Below are positions 46,443 through 57,490 of a DNA stretch of 57,579 bases, one piece after another; position 1 is the first letter of the stretch, and every line of letters begins with the position of its first letter. The stretch comes from Haplomitrium mnioides. Its lineage: Eukaryota > Marchantiophyta > Haplomitriopsida > Calobryales. The translations under genes were made by a program, and so were the position numbers. A model generated the notes under the pieces. The model saw only the letters and a program-made list of their open reading frames with translations. It was not told the origin of the DNA and ran no database searches. The stretch covers positions 1 to 57,579 of the forward strand of contig JBNGIS010017006.1 in NCBI GenBank assembly GCA_049999725.1. Direction: 5' to 3'.

Positions 46443-47374
46443 GTGGATAGAGAAATTTTGAGTTCAATATTGATTCCTCTCAAGGCATATTCTAAAATCA
46501 AACAATCTCAAAAGGAAGAAAGAGAAGTTGATTACGAGAAAATAGTTTTTGGAATAAGGGACAACATAAGTGAGAAATCCTACAAGTTCTTTATAGATTC
46601 TGACATTCAATGGTGGAATGACTTTTTTCTTGTCCAACAAGAGATTGTAGCCTACATCCTTGAAAGAAAAGATAAGGACTCGAAGTAGAATTCATCTTTC
46701 CACCTTCACAACCGACAAACACTTGTAATGATTCTCAAAATGTTCGTCTAGCTTGATGCTCAACAGACAGAAGTAGATACTTCAGTATAGTAAATACTTT
46801 TTACACATCGCGTAATTTATGATGGAGCATCTAGGCAGCGAGAAGGGACTCTTTTGCACAACACCTAATACGAGCACAAATTTGGCAATCTACATGAGTT
46901 GAAATCTAGAATGTTTATTTGTGTTGTTACATCTCTAGATTCAAAAGGCAGACCATTTTGCGTTACCAAAGTTCTCAAAGATTTGTCATTTGATGAGGAG
47001 GAACCTCCAAATCTGAAACCAGTACGTGTTCAATGGTTTGCTTGTGAGGCTAAAGATGCATTTTTTTGGATAATACTTCCAAAAAAATAGCAACAACAAA
47101 AGGGAAATGCAAATCCAAGCTACATATTGATGTACTTGATGTGACACAAATCACGATTCTGTCTTTTGATTTTCTTCTTACACAAAAAAACCAATTGAGA
47201 AAAACCACTCTAGGTACTATTAAATCAAATCTATTTGAGTACGAAAGACAAAAAGCAATCAGTCTTGATATGTTTGAAAGAGATTCAATCATTTTCATTA
47301 ACACTAAGACAAATCAAGTAAATCTTGATAAGTATTCTAAAGGTGAATCCAAAGAAGTCGAAATGAGTGACTAA
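46443..47374 (+). pseudogene. C-terminal remnants of the DUF7869-like gene
   Basis: Three plus-strand open frames follow the core: 46,443-46,688 (DREILSSILIPLKAYSKIKQ, ..QWWNDFFLVQQEIVAYI), 46,899-47,090 (FICVVTSLDSKGRPFCVTKV, ..VRVQWFACEA) and 47,066-47,374 (FLLTQKNQLRKTTLGTIK). Order and spacing suggest one decayed C-terminal region with shifts. No separate domain is recognised. The reading ends at a TAA at 47,372-47,374, followed by AT-rich non-coding sequence. Confidence 0.5.
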
Positions 47375-48950
47375 AGTAATTTAAAAAATTTATTGTATAT
47401 TGCATACTTTCAATTTTATTGTAATTTTAGACTATTATTTTATAAAGTATGTGAGAATGTTATGAAAGAATTTGTTGAATTTATCTGCCACCTTGAACTT
47501 TTTAGTGTAATTTATTCCAACTTGAATGTTTTTCTTTGTAAATGAAACTTGAATCTTTAACTAACATTTTCATTTGGTTTATAAAATATTTTCTTATCCA
47601 AAATGTAAGTATTTTTTTCCTTCTAAAGTGATTGCTAGAAGAGTTTAAGGTTATTGTATTGCTAAAGCATCTGCCTAATTTGACTATTTATCGTTTTCTT
47701 GCAAGGACTTTGATGTAAAATTGAAAACCTTCGGCGCATTTTAACTCAGATGTAGAGTTTTATACCCGTTTTACTTTTAGATTTTGAATTAGAAAACGAA
47801 ACCTTTATCGTAAGTAGAGTTTGTTGCAAAAAATAGAACTATTAGCGCTTGTATCCTTGGTTGTAGGAGTTTGCACCCTATGAGCAGATAGACTTTTATT
47901 TGCAAGTCAAAAAATCATGCGCGCAAAAACTCTCATGCAGAATGTAAAACCTAAGTTCTTGATAGTCTTTGTTGGGGAGTGTTCAGAAGGTGAGCTTGAA
48001 TTCCTATGCCCGCATAGACTTTGGGGTGGAAAGTTCAGATGTTGAGCTTGAATTCTTATGTGCGCATAGACTTTAGGGTACAAGTCCAAGCTGTCCACAC
48101 ACTCTACTTCCTATATACAACCCTCAAGCTTCTATATACAAAGACTACTGGTTAGAACTTAGATTCTACACTTGTCAAAGATTCTCTTGAAGAACTCAAA
48201 ACCTTTGTTTGGTAGAATCTAGTCAAAAACTTGGAGATGTTTCTTGTTTACACTCTTAATTCAATCTCCCTAGCAACTTCCTTTCTGATTCTGAACTATG
48301 ACTCCTTAGTATATATGCTTTTTTGAATTATAAAATACTTTTAAATGCCAAAAACCTTTTTTAATGCTTACTTTAACTTTTGCGTGCATGGATTTTCAAC
48401 TACAAATGAAAGCTTCTTTCTTGCTTGAACTTGAAAATAGAGCTCCTAAATCCATACAATGTTTTATTTTGTTGGTTTCTGTGTCTACGATTGCAAACTC
48501 ATTCCCTTGACTTCTAGTTTGCTTGGGCATTTTCCTCATGTTTTCTTATTTCTTTTTCCAAAAAATAAGTTTCAAAGAGTACCATGTCTATGCGCGCATA
48601 GAGTTTGTGCAACCAAACATATTTCAAAATAGTTTCTTCTAATATGTATTTCAATTTTTGGGTTTCGAATTGTAATCAATGATAAATGCGAGTTTCTTGT
48701 GAAAACCTACCATAATTTTTATACTTTTCATCAATTTTGAGATTTCCAATATTTTTCATAAAAACTTAGAATATTGTTTGATTTTTTATAATGAAATTGA
48801 CTCTTGCTCTATCATCTTTAATAAAATAGCCAAAATGAAGCTCAAATACTGAGGTACTTTTTGTTTTTAAAAAATAGCCTCGTTTTCTCTATTTTTTGAG
48901 CTCAAAAACTACGTTTTTTCTTTCTAAAAAAAGCTTTGTATTTTGAGTAA
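47375..48950. other. AT-rich 3' region of D1
   Basis: Very AT-rich, without a gene. GCGC-type motifs occur near 47,915, 48,010, 48,060 and 48,595. The last ~300 bp resemble 53,200-53,550 (for example TTTTCATCAATTTT at 48,726 and 53,238), showing that the two segments are ends of the same transposon family. Confidence 0.6.
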
Positions 48951-48990
48951 CAGGCCTGTTCCTAGTTCAAAGTAGCAACTATTAGAATTG
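48950..48990 (+). repeat. Right terminal motif of D1
   Basis: CTGTTCCTAGTTCAAAGTAGCAACTATTA is the terminal motif of this family. The sequence after it (48,991 onward) resumes the G3 LTR start, which matches the G1 LTR start. Confidence 0.6.
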
Positions 48991-49176
48991 ACAGCACGTT
49001 GATGAAGATCTACTTTAATTGAAGATGCTTTGATGTAGATCCCAATTCATTAAAGATGCTTTGATGTAGAGCGCAATCTACTAAAGATATGTCAATGTAG
49101 ATCCAATTAGCTTCCCTTTTTTTTGTTTTCTATGCTTCTTCTATTGTACATTTTGTGCCAATTTTTTGTCCTAGTA
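48991..49176 (-). repeat. Start of the G3 LTR
   Basis: The reverse complement aligns with the G1 3' LTR start at 23,939-24,100 (ATAGAAGAAGCAT and GATCTACAT landmarks). It contains three ~30-bp degenerate tandem units with AAGATGCTTTGATGTAGA. Confidence 0.65.
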
Positions 49177-50440
49177 GATACCAAACAGTGATGTTGAACT
49201 ATGGTGGTATATATAGTGATGGGGTTTGATAGTTGTAGTGGTGGTCATTTAATGAGTAAATCTCTCCAAATTAATGATTTGAACGACCAAATAGTTAAGT
49301 TGAACAATGGTGGTATATACGGTGATAAGGTTGGATGGTTGTGGTGATGGTCACTTGTTGAGTGATGCTCTCCAATTTGATGACTTAGACGACCAAATAG
49401 TTATCTTAAACTATGGTGGTATGGTGATGGGTTGGACAACTGTAGTAATGGTCAATTGTTGAGTGATACTCTTAAAATTCATGGTTGGACAACCAAATAT
49501 TTATGTTAAATTATGTTGGTATACATACATGGTGATAGGGTTGGATGGTTGTGGTGGAAGTATAGTGATACTCTCCAAATTGATGGTTTAGACAACCAAA
49601 TAGCTATGTTAAACTTTGGTAGTATATACAACTATACGATTGGATGGTTGTGGTCATGGTCAATTCTTCAGTGACGATCTCCAAATTGATGGTTTGGAGG
49701 GCCAAATAGTTTTGTTGAACTATGGTGGTATATACAGTGATGGGGTTTGAGAGTTGTGATGATGGTCAATTGTTGAGTCATGATCTTATAGTTGATAGTT
49801 TGGATAATCAAATAGCTATAGTGGTATATGTGGTAATGGAGTTTGATAGTTGTGGTGATGGTTAGTTGTTGAGTGATGCTCTCAAAATCAATAGTTTGGA
49901 CAACCAAATAGTTTTGTTAAGAAATGGTGGTATATACAGTGGTGGGGTTTGATAGTTGTGGTGATGGTCAATTGTTGAGTCATGATCTCAAAATTGATGT
50001 TTTGTATAATCAAATAGCTATGTTGAACTATAGTGGTATGTGTGGTAATGAGGTTTGATGGTTGTGGTGATGGTTAGTTGTTGAGTGATGCTCTCAAAAT
50101 TGAAAGTTTGGACAACCAAATAGCTATGTTAAACTATCCTTGTATGGTGATGAAGTTGGATGATTGTGGTGATGGTGAATTGTTGAGTGATGCTCTCCAA
50201 ATTGATGGTTTGAAGGACCAAAGAGTTACATTGATCTATGGTGGTATATACGATGATGGGGCTCAATAGATGTGGTGATGGTCAATTGTTGAGTAATGCT
50301 CTCTAAGTTGATGATTTGCATGACTAAAGAGTGATGTTGAACTATAGTAGTATATACAGTGAAGGAATTCAATGGTTGTGGTGATTTTCAATTGTTGAGT
50401 GATGCTCTCTAATTTAATGGTTTGGATGACCAAAGTGTTC
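49177..50440. repeat. 106-bp tandem array, block 2 (~12 units)
   Basis: Same unit, orientation and subtypes as block 1. It includes the GTCATGATCTCAAAATTGATG subtype also abundant at 54.9-55.1 kb, supporting one original array. It ends within a unit at GATGACCAAAG, where unrelated sequence begins. Confidence 0.9.
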
Positions 50441-51860
50441 GACGGGAAGGATGATTGGCGAAATAGCAATGAAGCGAAACAGTGATTAATGAAGTATCAA
50501 CTTATCGGTGTTTTGCGCAACAAGGAAAGGCAAGCGAGAAGAGAAGTTTGAATGGAAAATCGATGATTTGTCGTGGTTTCGGTGTGGAAGTCGAGCTGAA
50601 AGTTTGAAAGTTTGAAAGGGCGAAATGACTACTTGTAGGAATTTGAAAAGTTCAAAATAAAAAGGAGAGGAAATAGAAGAACTAGTGAAAGTTTGAAAAT
50701 TAGCGTAAGAACAATTGCTAGTAATTAGTTCTTATGGCAAGCCAATTTAGTTTAAGTTAGTGAAAACAAGTTGTTTAGCTTAAGAACAACCTGTGAGTTG
50801 TTAGTTCTTATTGAAAACTTAGTGTGAAAAAGTTAGTGTGTAGAGAAGCAAGTTAGTTGATTTGGAACTATAATGACTGTTATTATCAGTTAGTAGGACA
50901 GGGGGTACAAGCCTGTTGACAAGATCCTATTCTACTGGTTGTCTCATTGTACATGTGTACTTCAAGTAAAGATTATGTGATTCTTGTTTGTAAGGTCCCC
51001 TACTCATGTTGTTGATTGCAGATTCATGAGGAGCAGTTTGATGAAAGAATAAGGATTTGGAGTTAGATTTGGTTGGTGGATGTTTTGCAGGTTTGCAATT
51101 GAAGAAGTCAATCAGATTATATTAGAGAAGTGCATGTCAAGGGGTACCTGAGTGTGTTCTGCTGGTGGGTCTGGATTTTGAGTTCCAGATTGTGATTTGT
51201 GGGAGGTTCAATGGCAAATCAATTATACTTTAAGTTCTGTTCTGTTCTATATTTGTTAAATTCTTAAGGAGAGAACCTTATGAGATTCTCCAGTTAGTGG
51301 ATCTGGTTGGTGGGTTGCAGTAGAGCATAGAGTGCTCAGATTTGTGTGTGCTTATAGAATAGGTGGGCATTTCACAAACAAACAGAGTAGTGGGTGATTG
51401 GAGGAACAACAAGTGGATGTGAGATCAAGAGGGTTGTTCCATAGTTGAGTTCTCAGCATCAAGCTCTGGGATCTATTGGATTGGAGTGGCTTGAGTATCT
51501 AGTTTGAGGGAAGTGAGGTATTGTAATGAAAGTAGGCACATGAGTATTGGTTTGAGAGTTTGAAGCAAGTTGGATAACTGATTGCTTAGGAATTCCTCTA
51601 ATACAGCTCAAGTTTAAAATCAGCCTGTACAGTAGTTTTCTTATCCTAGAAGTGTTAGTCATATAGTTTGAGTATTCTTGGCTTTTGTTCTATTATAGTA
51701 AGTAGTAGAAGCGGTTTATGTGTTTGGTTTTGTGGAGTAAAAGGTTGTCAGACCTAGAGTGGAGAGAGATCCATCTCTGAACTGATAGAGTGCAGTTTCA
51801 AAACTCTTTAAAGAATCTGGAAAGTTGGTAAAAGTGAATTAAGAGCAGATTTCTATATAG
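50441..51860 (+). other. Inserted segment, unrecognised, LTR-like start
   Basis: Begins TGTTCGACGGGAAGG directly at the array break. There is no long open frame and no gag/pol motif. It could be part of an LTR related to G3, since the following stretch shares the cargo sequence. I see no second LTR end. Confidence 0.4.
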
Positions 51861-52135
51861 ATCTTGCGTGGTTCGATCTCGGGTTTTTTTTTCGAGGTTA
51901 AAATGCCACTACTGTGCTACGATACATACTACAAGAAGCTTGTTCCTCCTAGTACTGCTGGTGCATTTGGCAATTCTGCTGCGATTTTTGGGATTGAAAA
52001 GTCTCGATAATATTCTCTATTGGCGGAAGATGCCAAAGCTTCACTTCTAGTTGATTTAGATGAGACCATTCCTCATGAAGAGAATATGTTTAAAGTTGTA
52101 GCATCAGACTGATGTATTTTTTGTAAATAATAAAG
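51861..52135 (+). pseudogene. Fragment related to the methyltransferase-like cargo
   Basis: The plus frame from about 51,901 reads YYKKLVPPSTAGAFGNSAAI, then after a stop SLLAEDAKASLLVDLDE. It aligns with the G3 cargo on the minus strand near 33,980-34,090 (KKLVPLSIACVYGDYVAISG, then SLVVVDAEALLYL). At DNA level AAGAAGCTTGTTCCTC is shared. The methyltransferase-like motif itself is not found upstream here. A possible polyadenylation signal AATAAA lies at about 52,127. Function is unknown. Confidence 0.5.
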
Positions 52136-52604
52136 TATTTTCTTGACGATTCAATTTCTTTTGCAAAATGAATTTTGAACAAAACTTACTCGTTTTCGTA
52201 AAAATTAGCAACAAATTCTATATTGGCATAGAAGCTCCCTTTCTTTTTATTTCGATTTCTATACAAGTTTTCTTCAATCATGAGCTTCTATAGTCCTTGC
52301 TTAGAAGGGATTTGGTAGTCCATATGTCCAAGTACTCAACAACCTATACTCGCTTAGGCTTTAGTTATGCATGCACATATGGGACTCTGTAAACCAAGCA
52401 TGCCTAGGCTTTAGCTGTCTCTTGTAACACTACACACATACACCAAATAAAAAAATTAGCACAAGCACAACATATACAAGAGTAGCGCATAAAGAACTTA
52501 AAAAACCCACAAGGTAAGAGATGCCCAACAAGGCACTCTCCTTTCTTTATATACTAAGTGAAAAGCACTTTGCTTACATAGGTGGTGGGACCCCATTGGT
52601 TCCT

Positions 52605-52850
52605 TTTCTATCTTCCTCTAATTGGACCACTCTTTACTTTTATTCTCCTTCTACCACGTGTCTTTATCTTAAGAACATTCCATTTCTCTTTAGTTCTTCT
52701 TTTGCTACGTATTCTTATCTTAGAACCTTCTATTTGCTTTAATCCTTTGCTTGCCACGTGTCTTTATCCTCTTCTAAAGTAGTCTTTATAGACTTTCTCT
52801 TTTACTTAAATTTGTTTACTTTCTCTCCTCTTGCCATATGTCTCTCTATA
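52605..52850 (+). repeat. ~50-bp tandem repeat with CACGTG cores
   Basis: Units with CCACGTGTCTTTATCTT-like cores recur at 52,654, 52,705 (CTACGTA), 52,754 and, degenerate, 52,834. CACGTG is the plant G-box core, but a regulatory role is not shown. Confidence 0.6.
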
Positions 52851-53554
52851 AGAGCACTCGCTTTTTATACTCTAACTTAGTAATAGCTTTCTAGACATAG
52901 TTGACTCTATATCGTACTTTTATTTTTTGTTGTTTCTTGCTAAAGTTAGTGACCGTTATATCCCTACATACACGAGCTTCAGTAGTTCGTGCTCATATGG
53001 GCTTTGCATTCTTTTCACACTTTCGCTTCAACAAGTCTCTTGCACCTACATTTTAGAGTTTTAGTTAAAATTTTCTATACATAAGAGCTTCAACATTCCA
53101 TGCGTGTTTGAGCTTCAACAATCCAAGTGCAAAGAAGCTTTATTAGTCCCTACATGCATAAGCTTTAAGACTACGATTCAAAGTTCTTGTACGCTTGAGC
53201 GTTTTTTTGATTGAATATAATTTTGATAAAATTTGAATGTTTTCATCAATTTTAGGAATTAATAATATCATTGTTAGTTTTGAAAACATTTAACATCAAA
53301 CTTCTTGTACATTTAGTATATATTCTATTCAAGGATGCTCATACCTTCTAAAGAATAAATTGTGAAAGCAATTTTGATACAATTCTCATAGGAAGATTTT
53401 TTTAATATTAATATTAAACACTTGAAATTAGAAACTTAGATGTAAAAAATTATATTCTTTTGCAAAAAAATTATACTAGCATGAAATTCATGATTTTATA
53501 TGCTAAAATTTCAAAATTGGTTTTGCAAATGCCAAATGAAACAGGAACTTTGTA

Positions 53555-53586
53555 GCGGTTGTTGGTTAAAAGTAGCAATTGTTAAT
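53555..53586 (+). repeat. Terminal motif of the D1-family fragment
   Basis: TTGGTTAAAAGTAGCAATTGTT abuts array sequence AATAGTTATG. It is homologous to 48,965-48,990 and inverted relative to 57,491-57,520. Confidence 0.6.
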
Positions 53587-56500
53587 AGTTATGTTGAGCT
53601 ATGTTGGTATATACGATAATGGGGGTGGATGGTTTTGGTGATGGTCAATTGTTGAGTGATGCTCTCAAAATTAATGGTTTAGATGACCAAACATCTATGT
53701 TGAACTATGTTGCTATATATGGTGATGGGGTTGGATGGTTTTAAGCGATGGTTAATTGGTGAGTAATGCTCTCCAAATTGATAGTTTGAATGACCAAATA
53801 GTTGTGTTGAACTTTGGTGGTGGCATTTATGGTGATGGAGTTCGATGGTTGTGGTAATGATCAATTGTTGAGTAATGATCTCCAATTTGATGGTTTGAGC
53901 AACCAAATAGCTTTGTTGAACTATACTAGTATGTACAATGATGGGCTTCGATAGCTGTGGTGAAGGTCAACTTTTGAATCATGCTCTCGAAATTCATGGT
54001 TTGGATGATCAAATAGATATGTTGAACTATGATGGTACATAGGACATTGGGGTTTGATGGTTGTGATAATGGTAATATGTTAAGTGATGCTCTTCAATTT
54101 GTTGGTTTGGACAACCAAATAAGTATATTGAACTTTGGTGGTATATATGGACGATTGTTGTGATGGTCAATTGTTGAATGATGTTGTCCAAATTCATGGT
54201 TTGGACAACCAAATAATTTTGTTGAGCCTTGGTGGTTTATATAGTGATGTCGTTCGATACTTGTGGTGATGGCCAATTGTTGAGTCATGATCTCAAAAAT
54301 TGATGGTTTGGGTACCCAAATCATTATGGTTAACTACAGTGTATATATGGTTAACTAGTTATGTTGAATTATTGTTGTATGGTGATGGGGTTGGATAATT
54401 GTGGTGAAGGTCAACTGTTGAGAGATGCTCTCACAATTGATGATTTGGATAGCCAAATAGTTATATTGAACTATGGTGGTATATATAGTGATGGGTTTGA
54501 TGGTTATGGTGATGGTTAATTGTTGAGTGATGCTCTCTAAAAATTTGTGTTGAGTTATATTGGTATATATAGTGATGGGGTTGGATGGTTAAGGTGGATG
54601 TAAATTGCACAATGATGCTCTCAACTTGATGGTTTGGACGAGCAAATAGTTGTGTTGAACTATGGAGGTATATACAACTTTGGGGTTTGATTGTTGTAGT
54701 GATGGTCAATTGGTGAGTGATGCTCTCCAAATTGATAGTTTGGACGACCAAATGGTTATAATAAACTATGTTGGTACATACGGTGATGGAGTTGTATGGT
54801 AGTGGTGATGGTCAATTGTTGAGTGACGCTCTCCAAATTGATGTTTTGGATGACCAAACACTTATGTTGAGTTATAGTGGTATATACAGTGATGGGGTTT
54901 GATAGTTGTGGTGATGGTCAATTGTTGAGTCATGATCTCAAAATCGATGGTTTGGATAACCAAATAGTTATATTGAACTATAGTGGTATATACGGTAATG
55001 GGGTTTGATAGTTGTGGTGATGGTCAATTGTTGAGTCATGATCTCAAAATCAATGGTTTGGATAACCAAATAGTTATATTGAACTATAGTGGTATATATG
55101 GTGATGGGGTTTGATAGTTGTGTTGATGGTCAATTATTGAGTGATGCTCTTGAAATTGATAAATTGGACAACCAAATAGTTATATTTTACGATGGTGGTA
55201 TATACTGTAATGGAGTTGGATGGTTGTGATGATAGTTAATTGTTGAATGATACTCTCCAAGTTGATGGTTTGGACGACCAAATAGTTATGTTAAGTTATG
55301 GTGGTAGATACAATGATGAGGCTTGATACTTGTGATGATGGTTAATTGTTGACTGATGCTCTCAAAATTGATCATTTGGGCGACCAAATAATGAGTATGA
55401 ACTATGGTGGTATATATGGTGATGGGGTTTGATGGTTGTTGTGATGGTCAATTGTTGAGTGATGCTCTTAAAATTGATGGTTTAGATGACCAAATAGTGA
55501 TGTTTTACTATGGTGGTATATACGGTGATGGGGTTGGATGGTTGTTGTGACGGTCAATTGTTGAGTAATGATCTTGAAATAAATGGCTTGGACGAGCAAA
55601 CAGTGATGTTGAACTATGATAGTACATAGGATGATGAGGTTGGATGGTTGTGGTGATGATCAATTGTTGAGTGTTGCTCTCTAAGTTGATGGTTTGGATG
55701 ACCAAAAATTTATAGTTAACTATGGTGGTAAATACAATGATCAGGGTTGATAGTTGTGATGATGGTCGAATGTTGAATGATGCTCTTCAAATTTATGGTT
55801 TGGATGACCAAATAGTTATATTGAACTATATTGGTATATACATATATAAGGATCGATAGTTGTGGTGATGGTTAATTGTAGAGTGATGCTTTCAAAATTG
55901 ATGGTTTGGACAACCAAATAATTATGTTGAGATATGCTGGTATATATGGTGATGGGGTTCTATGACTGTGGTGATGGTTAATTGTTAAGTGATGGTCTTG
56001 AAATTGATGGTTTTGAAAGCCAAATAATTATATTGAACTGTAGTAGTATATATGGTCATGGGGTTGGATGGTTGTGGTGTTCGTCAATAGTTGAGTGATG
56101 CTCTCCAAATTGATAGTTTGAACGACAAAATAGTTATGTTGAAAGATCATAGTATATATCATGATATGGTTCAATGGTTGTTGTGAAAGTCCATTGTTGA
56201 GTGATACTCTCCAAATTGATGGTTTAGACGACCAAATAGATATGTTGAATTATGGTGGTGTATACAAGGATGGAGTTTGATGGCTTTGGTGATGGCCAAC
56301 TATTTAGTGATGCTCTCCAAATTGATGTGCTAGATGACCAAATAGCTATGTTGAACAATGGTGATATATACGGCGATGGGGTTTGATGGTTGAAGTGATG
56401 GTCAATTGTTGAGTGATGCTCTTCAAATTAATGGTTTGGATGACCAAGTACCTATATTGAGTTATGTTTGTGAAAAGGATGATGGGTTGGATGGTTGTGA

Positions 56501-57490
56501 TGGTTGTCAATTGTTGAGTGATGATCTCCAAATTGATAGTTTGGATGACAAAATGGTTTTGTTGAACAATAGTGGTGCATACAATGATGGGGTTTGATAG
56601 TTGTGGTGATGGTCAATTGTTCAATCATGATCTCAAAATCGATGGTTTGGATAATCAAATAGCTATGTTGAAGTATAGTGGTGTGCACGGTGATTAGGTT
56701 CGATGGTTGTGGTGATGGTCTGTTGTTGAGTAATGCCCTCAAAATTGAAAGTTTGGATGACCAAATAGCTATGTTGAACTATCCTTGTATGGTGATGGGG
56801 TTGGATGATTGTTGTGATGGTTAATTGTTGAGTGATGCTCTCCAAATTGATGGTTTGGCAATTAAACAACTATGTTGAACTATGGTGGTTTATATAGTAA
56901 TAGGGTTCAGTAATTATGGTGATGGTCAATTGTTTAGTAATGCTCTCCAAATGGATGATTTGGGTGACCAAATAGTGAACTATGGTGGTAGATGGAGTGA
57001 TGGGGTTCAATGGTTGTGGTGATGGTCAATTGTTGAGTGATGCTCTTTAAATTGATGGTTGGGATAGCCAAATACTAATGTTTTATTATGGTGGTATATA
57101 CATTGATGGGGTATGATGGTTGCAGTCATGGTCAATCTTTGAGTGATGTTCTCAAAGTTGATGGTTTGGACGACCAAATAATGATGTTGAGCTATGGCGG
57201 TTTATACGTTGATGGGGTTCGATGGTTGTGGTGATGTTCAATTGTTGAGTGACGCTCTCTAAATTGATGGTTTGGATGACCAAACAGTTATGTTGAACTA
57301 TCCTTGTAAGGTGATGGGGTTTGATGATTGTAGCTATGGTCAATTCTTGAGTTATGCTCTCTAAATTGATGGTTTGGATAACCAAATAAGTATGTTGAAC
57401 TATAGTACATATACACTAATAAGGTTTAATAGTTGTGGTTATGGTTAATTGTTGAGTCATGATCTTAAAGTTCATGGTTTGGATAACCAA
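53587..57490. repeat. 106-bp tandem array, block 3 (~37 units)
   Basis: Same unit and orientation as blocks 1 and 2. Includes several GTCATGATCTC subtype units that are nearly identical to each other (54,925-55,060). The open frames on both strands are periodic artefacts with stops in every frame across units. Confidence 0.9.

Larger units (their letters stand above)
38930..48990 (+). mobile_element. D1: putative DNA transposon with DUF7869-like gene, inserted in G3
   Basis: This AT-rich segment interrupts G3. It contains minus-strand gene remnants on the left (39,861-41,536) and plus-strand ones on the right (42,460-47,374), so transcription diverges from about 41.6-42.1 kb. Clusters of a GCGC-centred palindrome run along its whole length. 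Its right end is TTCAAAGTAGCAACTATTA near 48,972-48,990, homologous to terminal motifs at 1-38, 53,555-53,586 and 57,491-57,520. No matching inverted motif is seen at the left near 38,930, so that end is truncated or diverged and the left coordinate is approximate. Confidence 0.55.
31468..49176 (-). mobile_element. G3: giant solo LTR (~7.6 kb) split by transposon D1
   Basis: Minus strand: it starts TACTAGGACAAAAAATTGG at 49,176 (TG expected, one G-to-A) and ends ..AAGAAAAACA at 31,468. Flanking array bases read GATAA (31,463-31,467) and GATAC (49,177-49,181). Joining the flanks restores one 106-bp unit except for one missing A, so the insertion is into the array. Segments in order are: start (48,991-49,176), then inserted D1, then a GC-rich module (about 38,900-35,225), a methyltransferase-like cargo (35,205-33,330) and the LTR end (to 31,468). 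There is no gag, pol or PBS, hence a solo LTR. Homologues are element A (GC module) and the G1 3' LTR (both ends). Confidence 0.7.
52136..53586 (+). mobile_element. Right-end fragment of a D1-family transposon
   Basis: AT-rich, with degenerate copies of the GCGC/AGTCC motif (about 52,285-52,400 and 53,085-53,175), and ending in the family terminal motif GGTTAAAAGTAGCAATTGTT against the array. The last ~300 bp resemble the D1 end at 48,700-48,990. The left limit is not defined. No gene is supported; open frames 52,521-52,782 are translations of a tandem repeat. Confidence 0.5.

Noticed and set aside
50441-51860. Copia-type LTR
   Set aside because: It begins with TG at the array break, but no matching LTR end, PBS or partner copy could be found.
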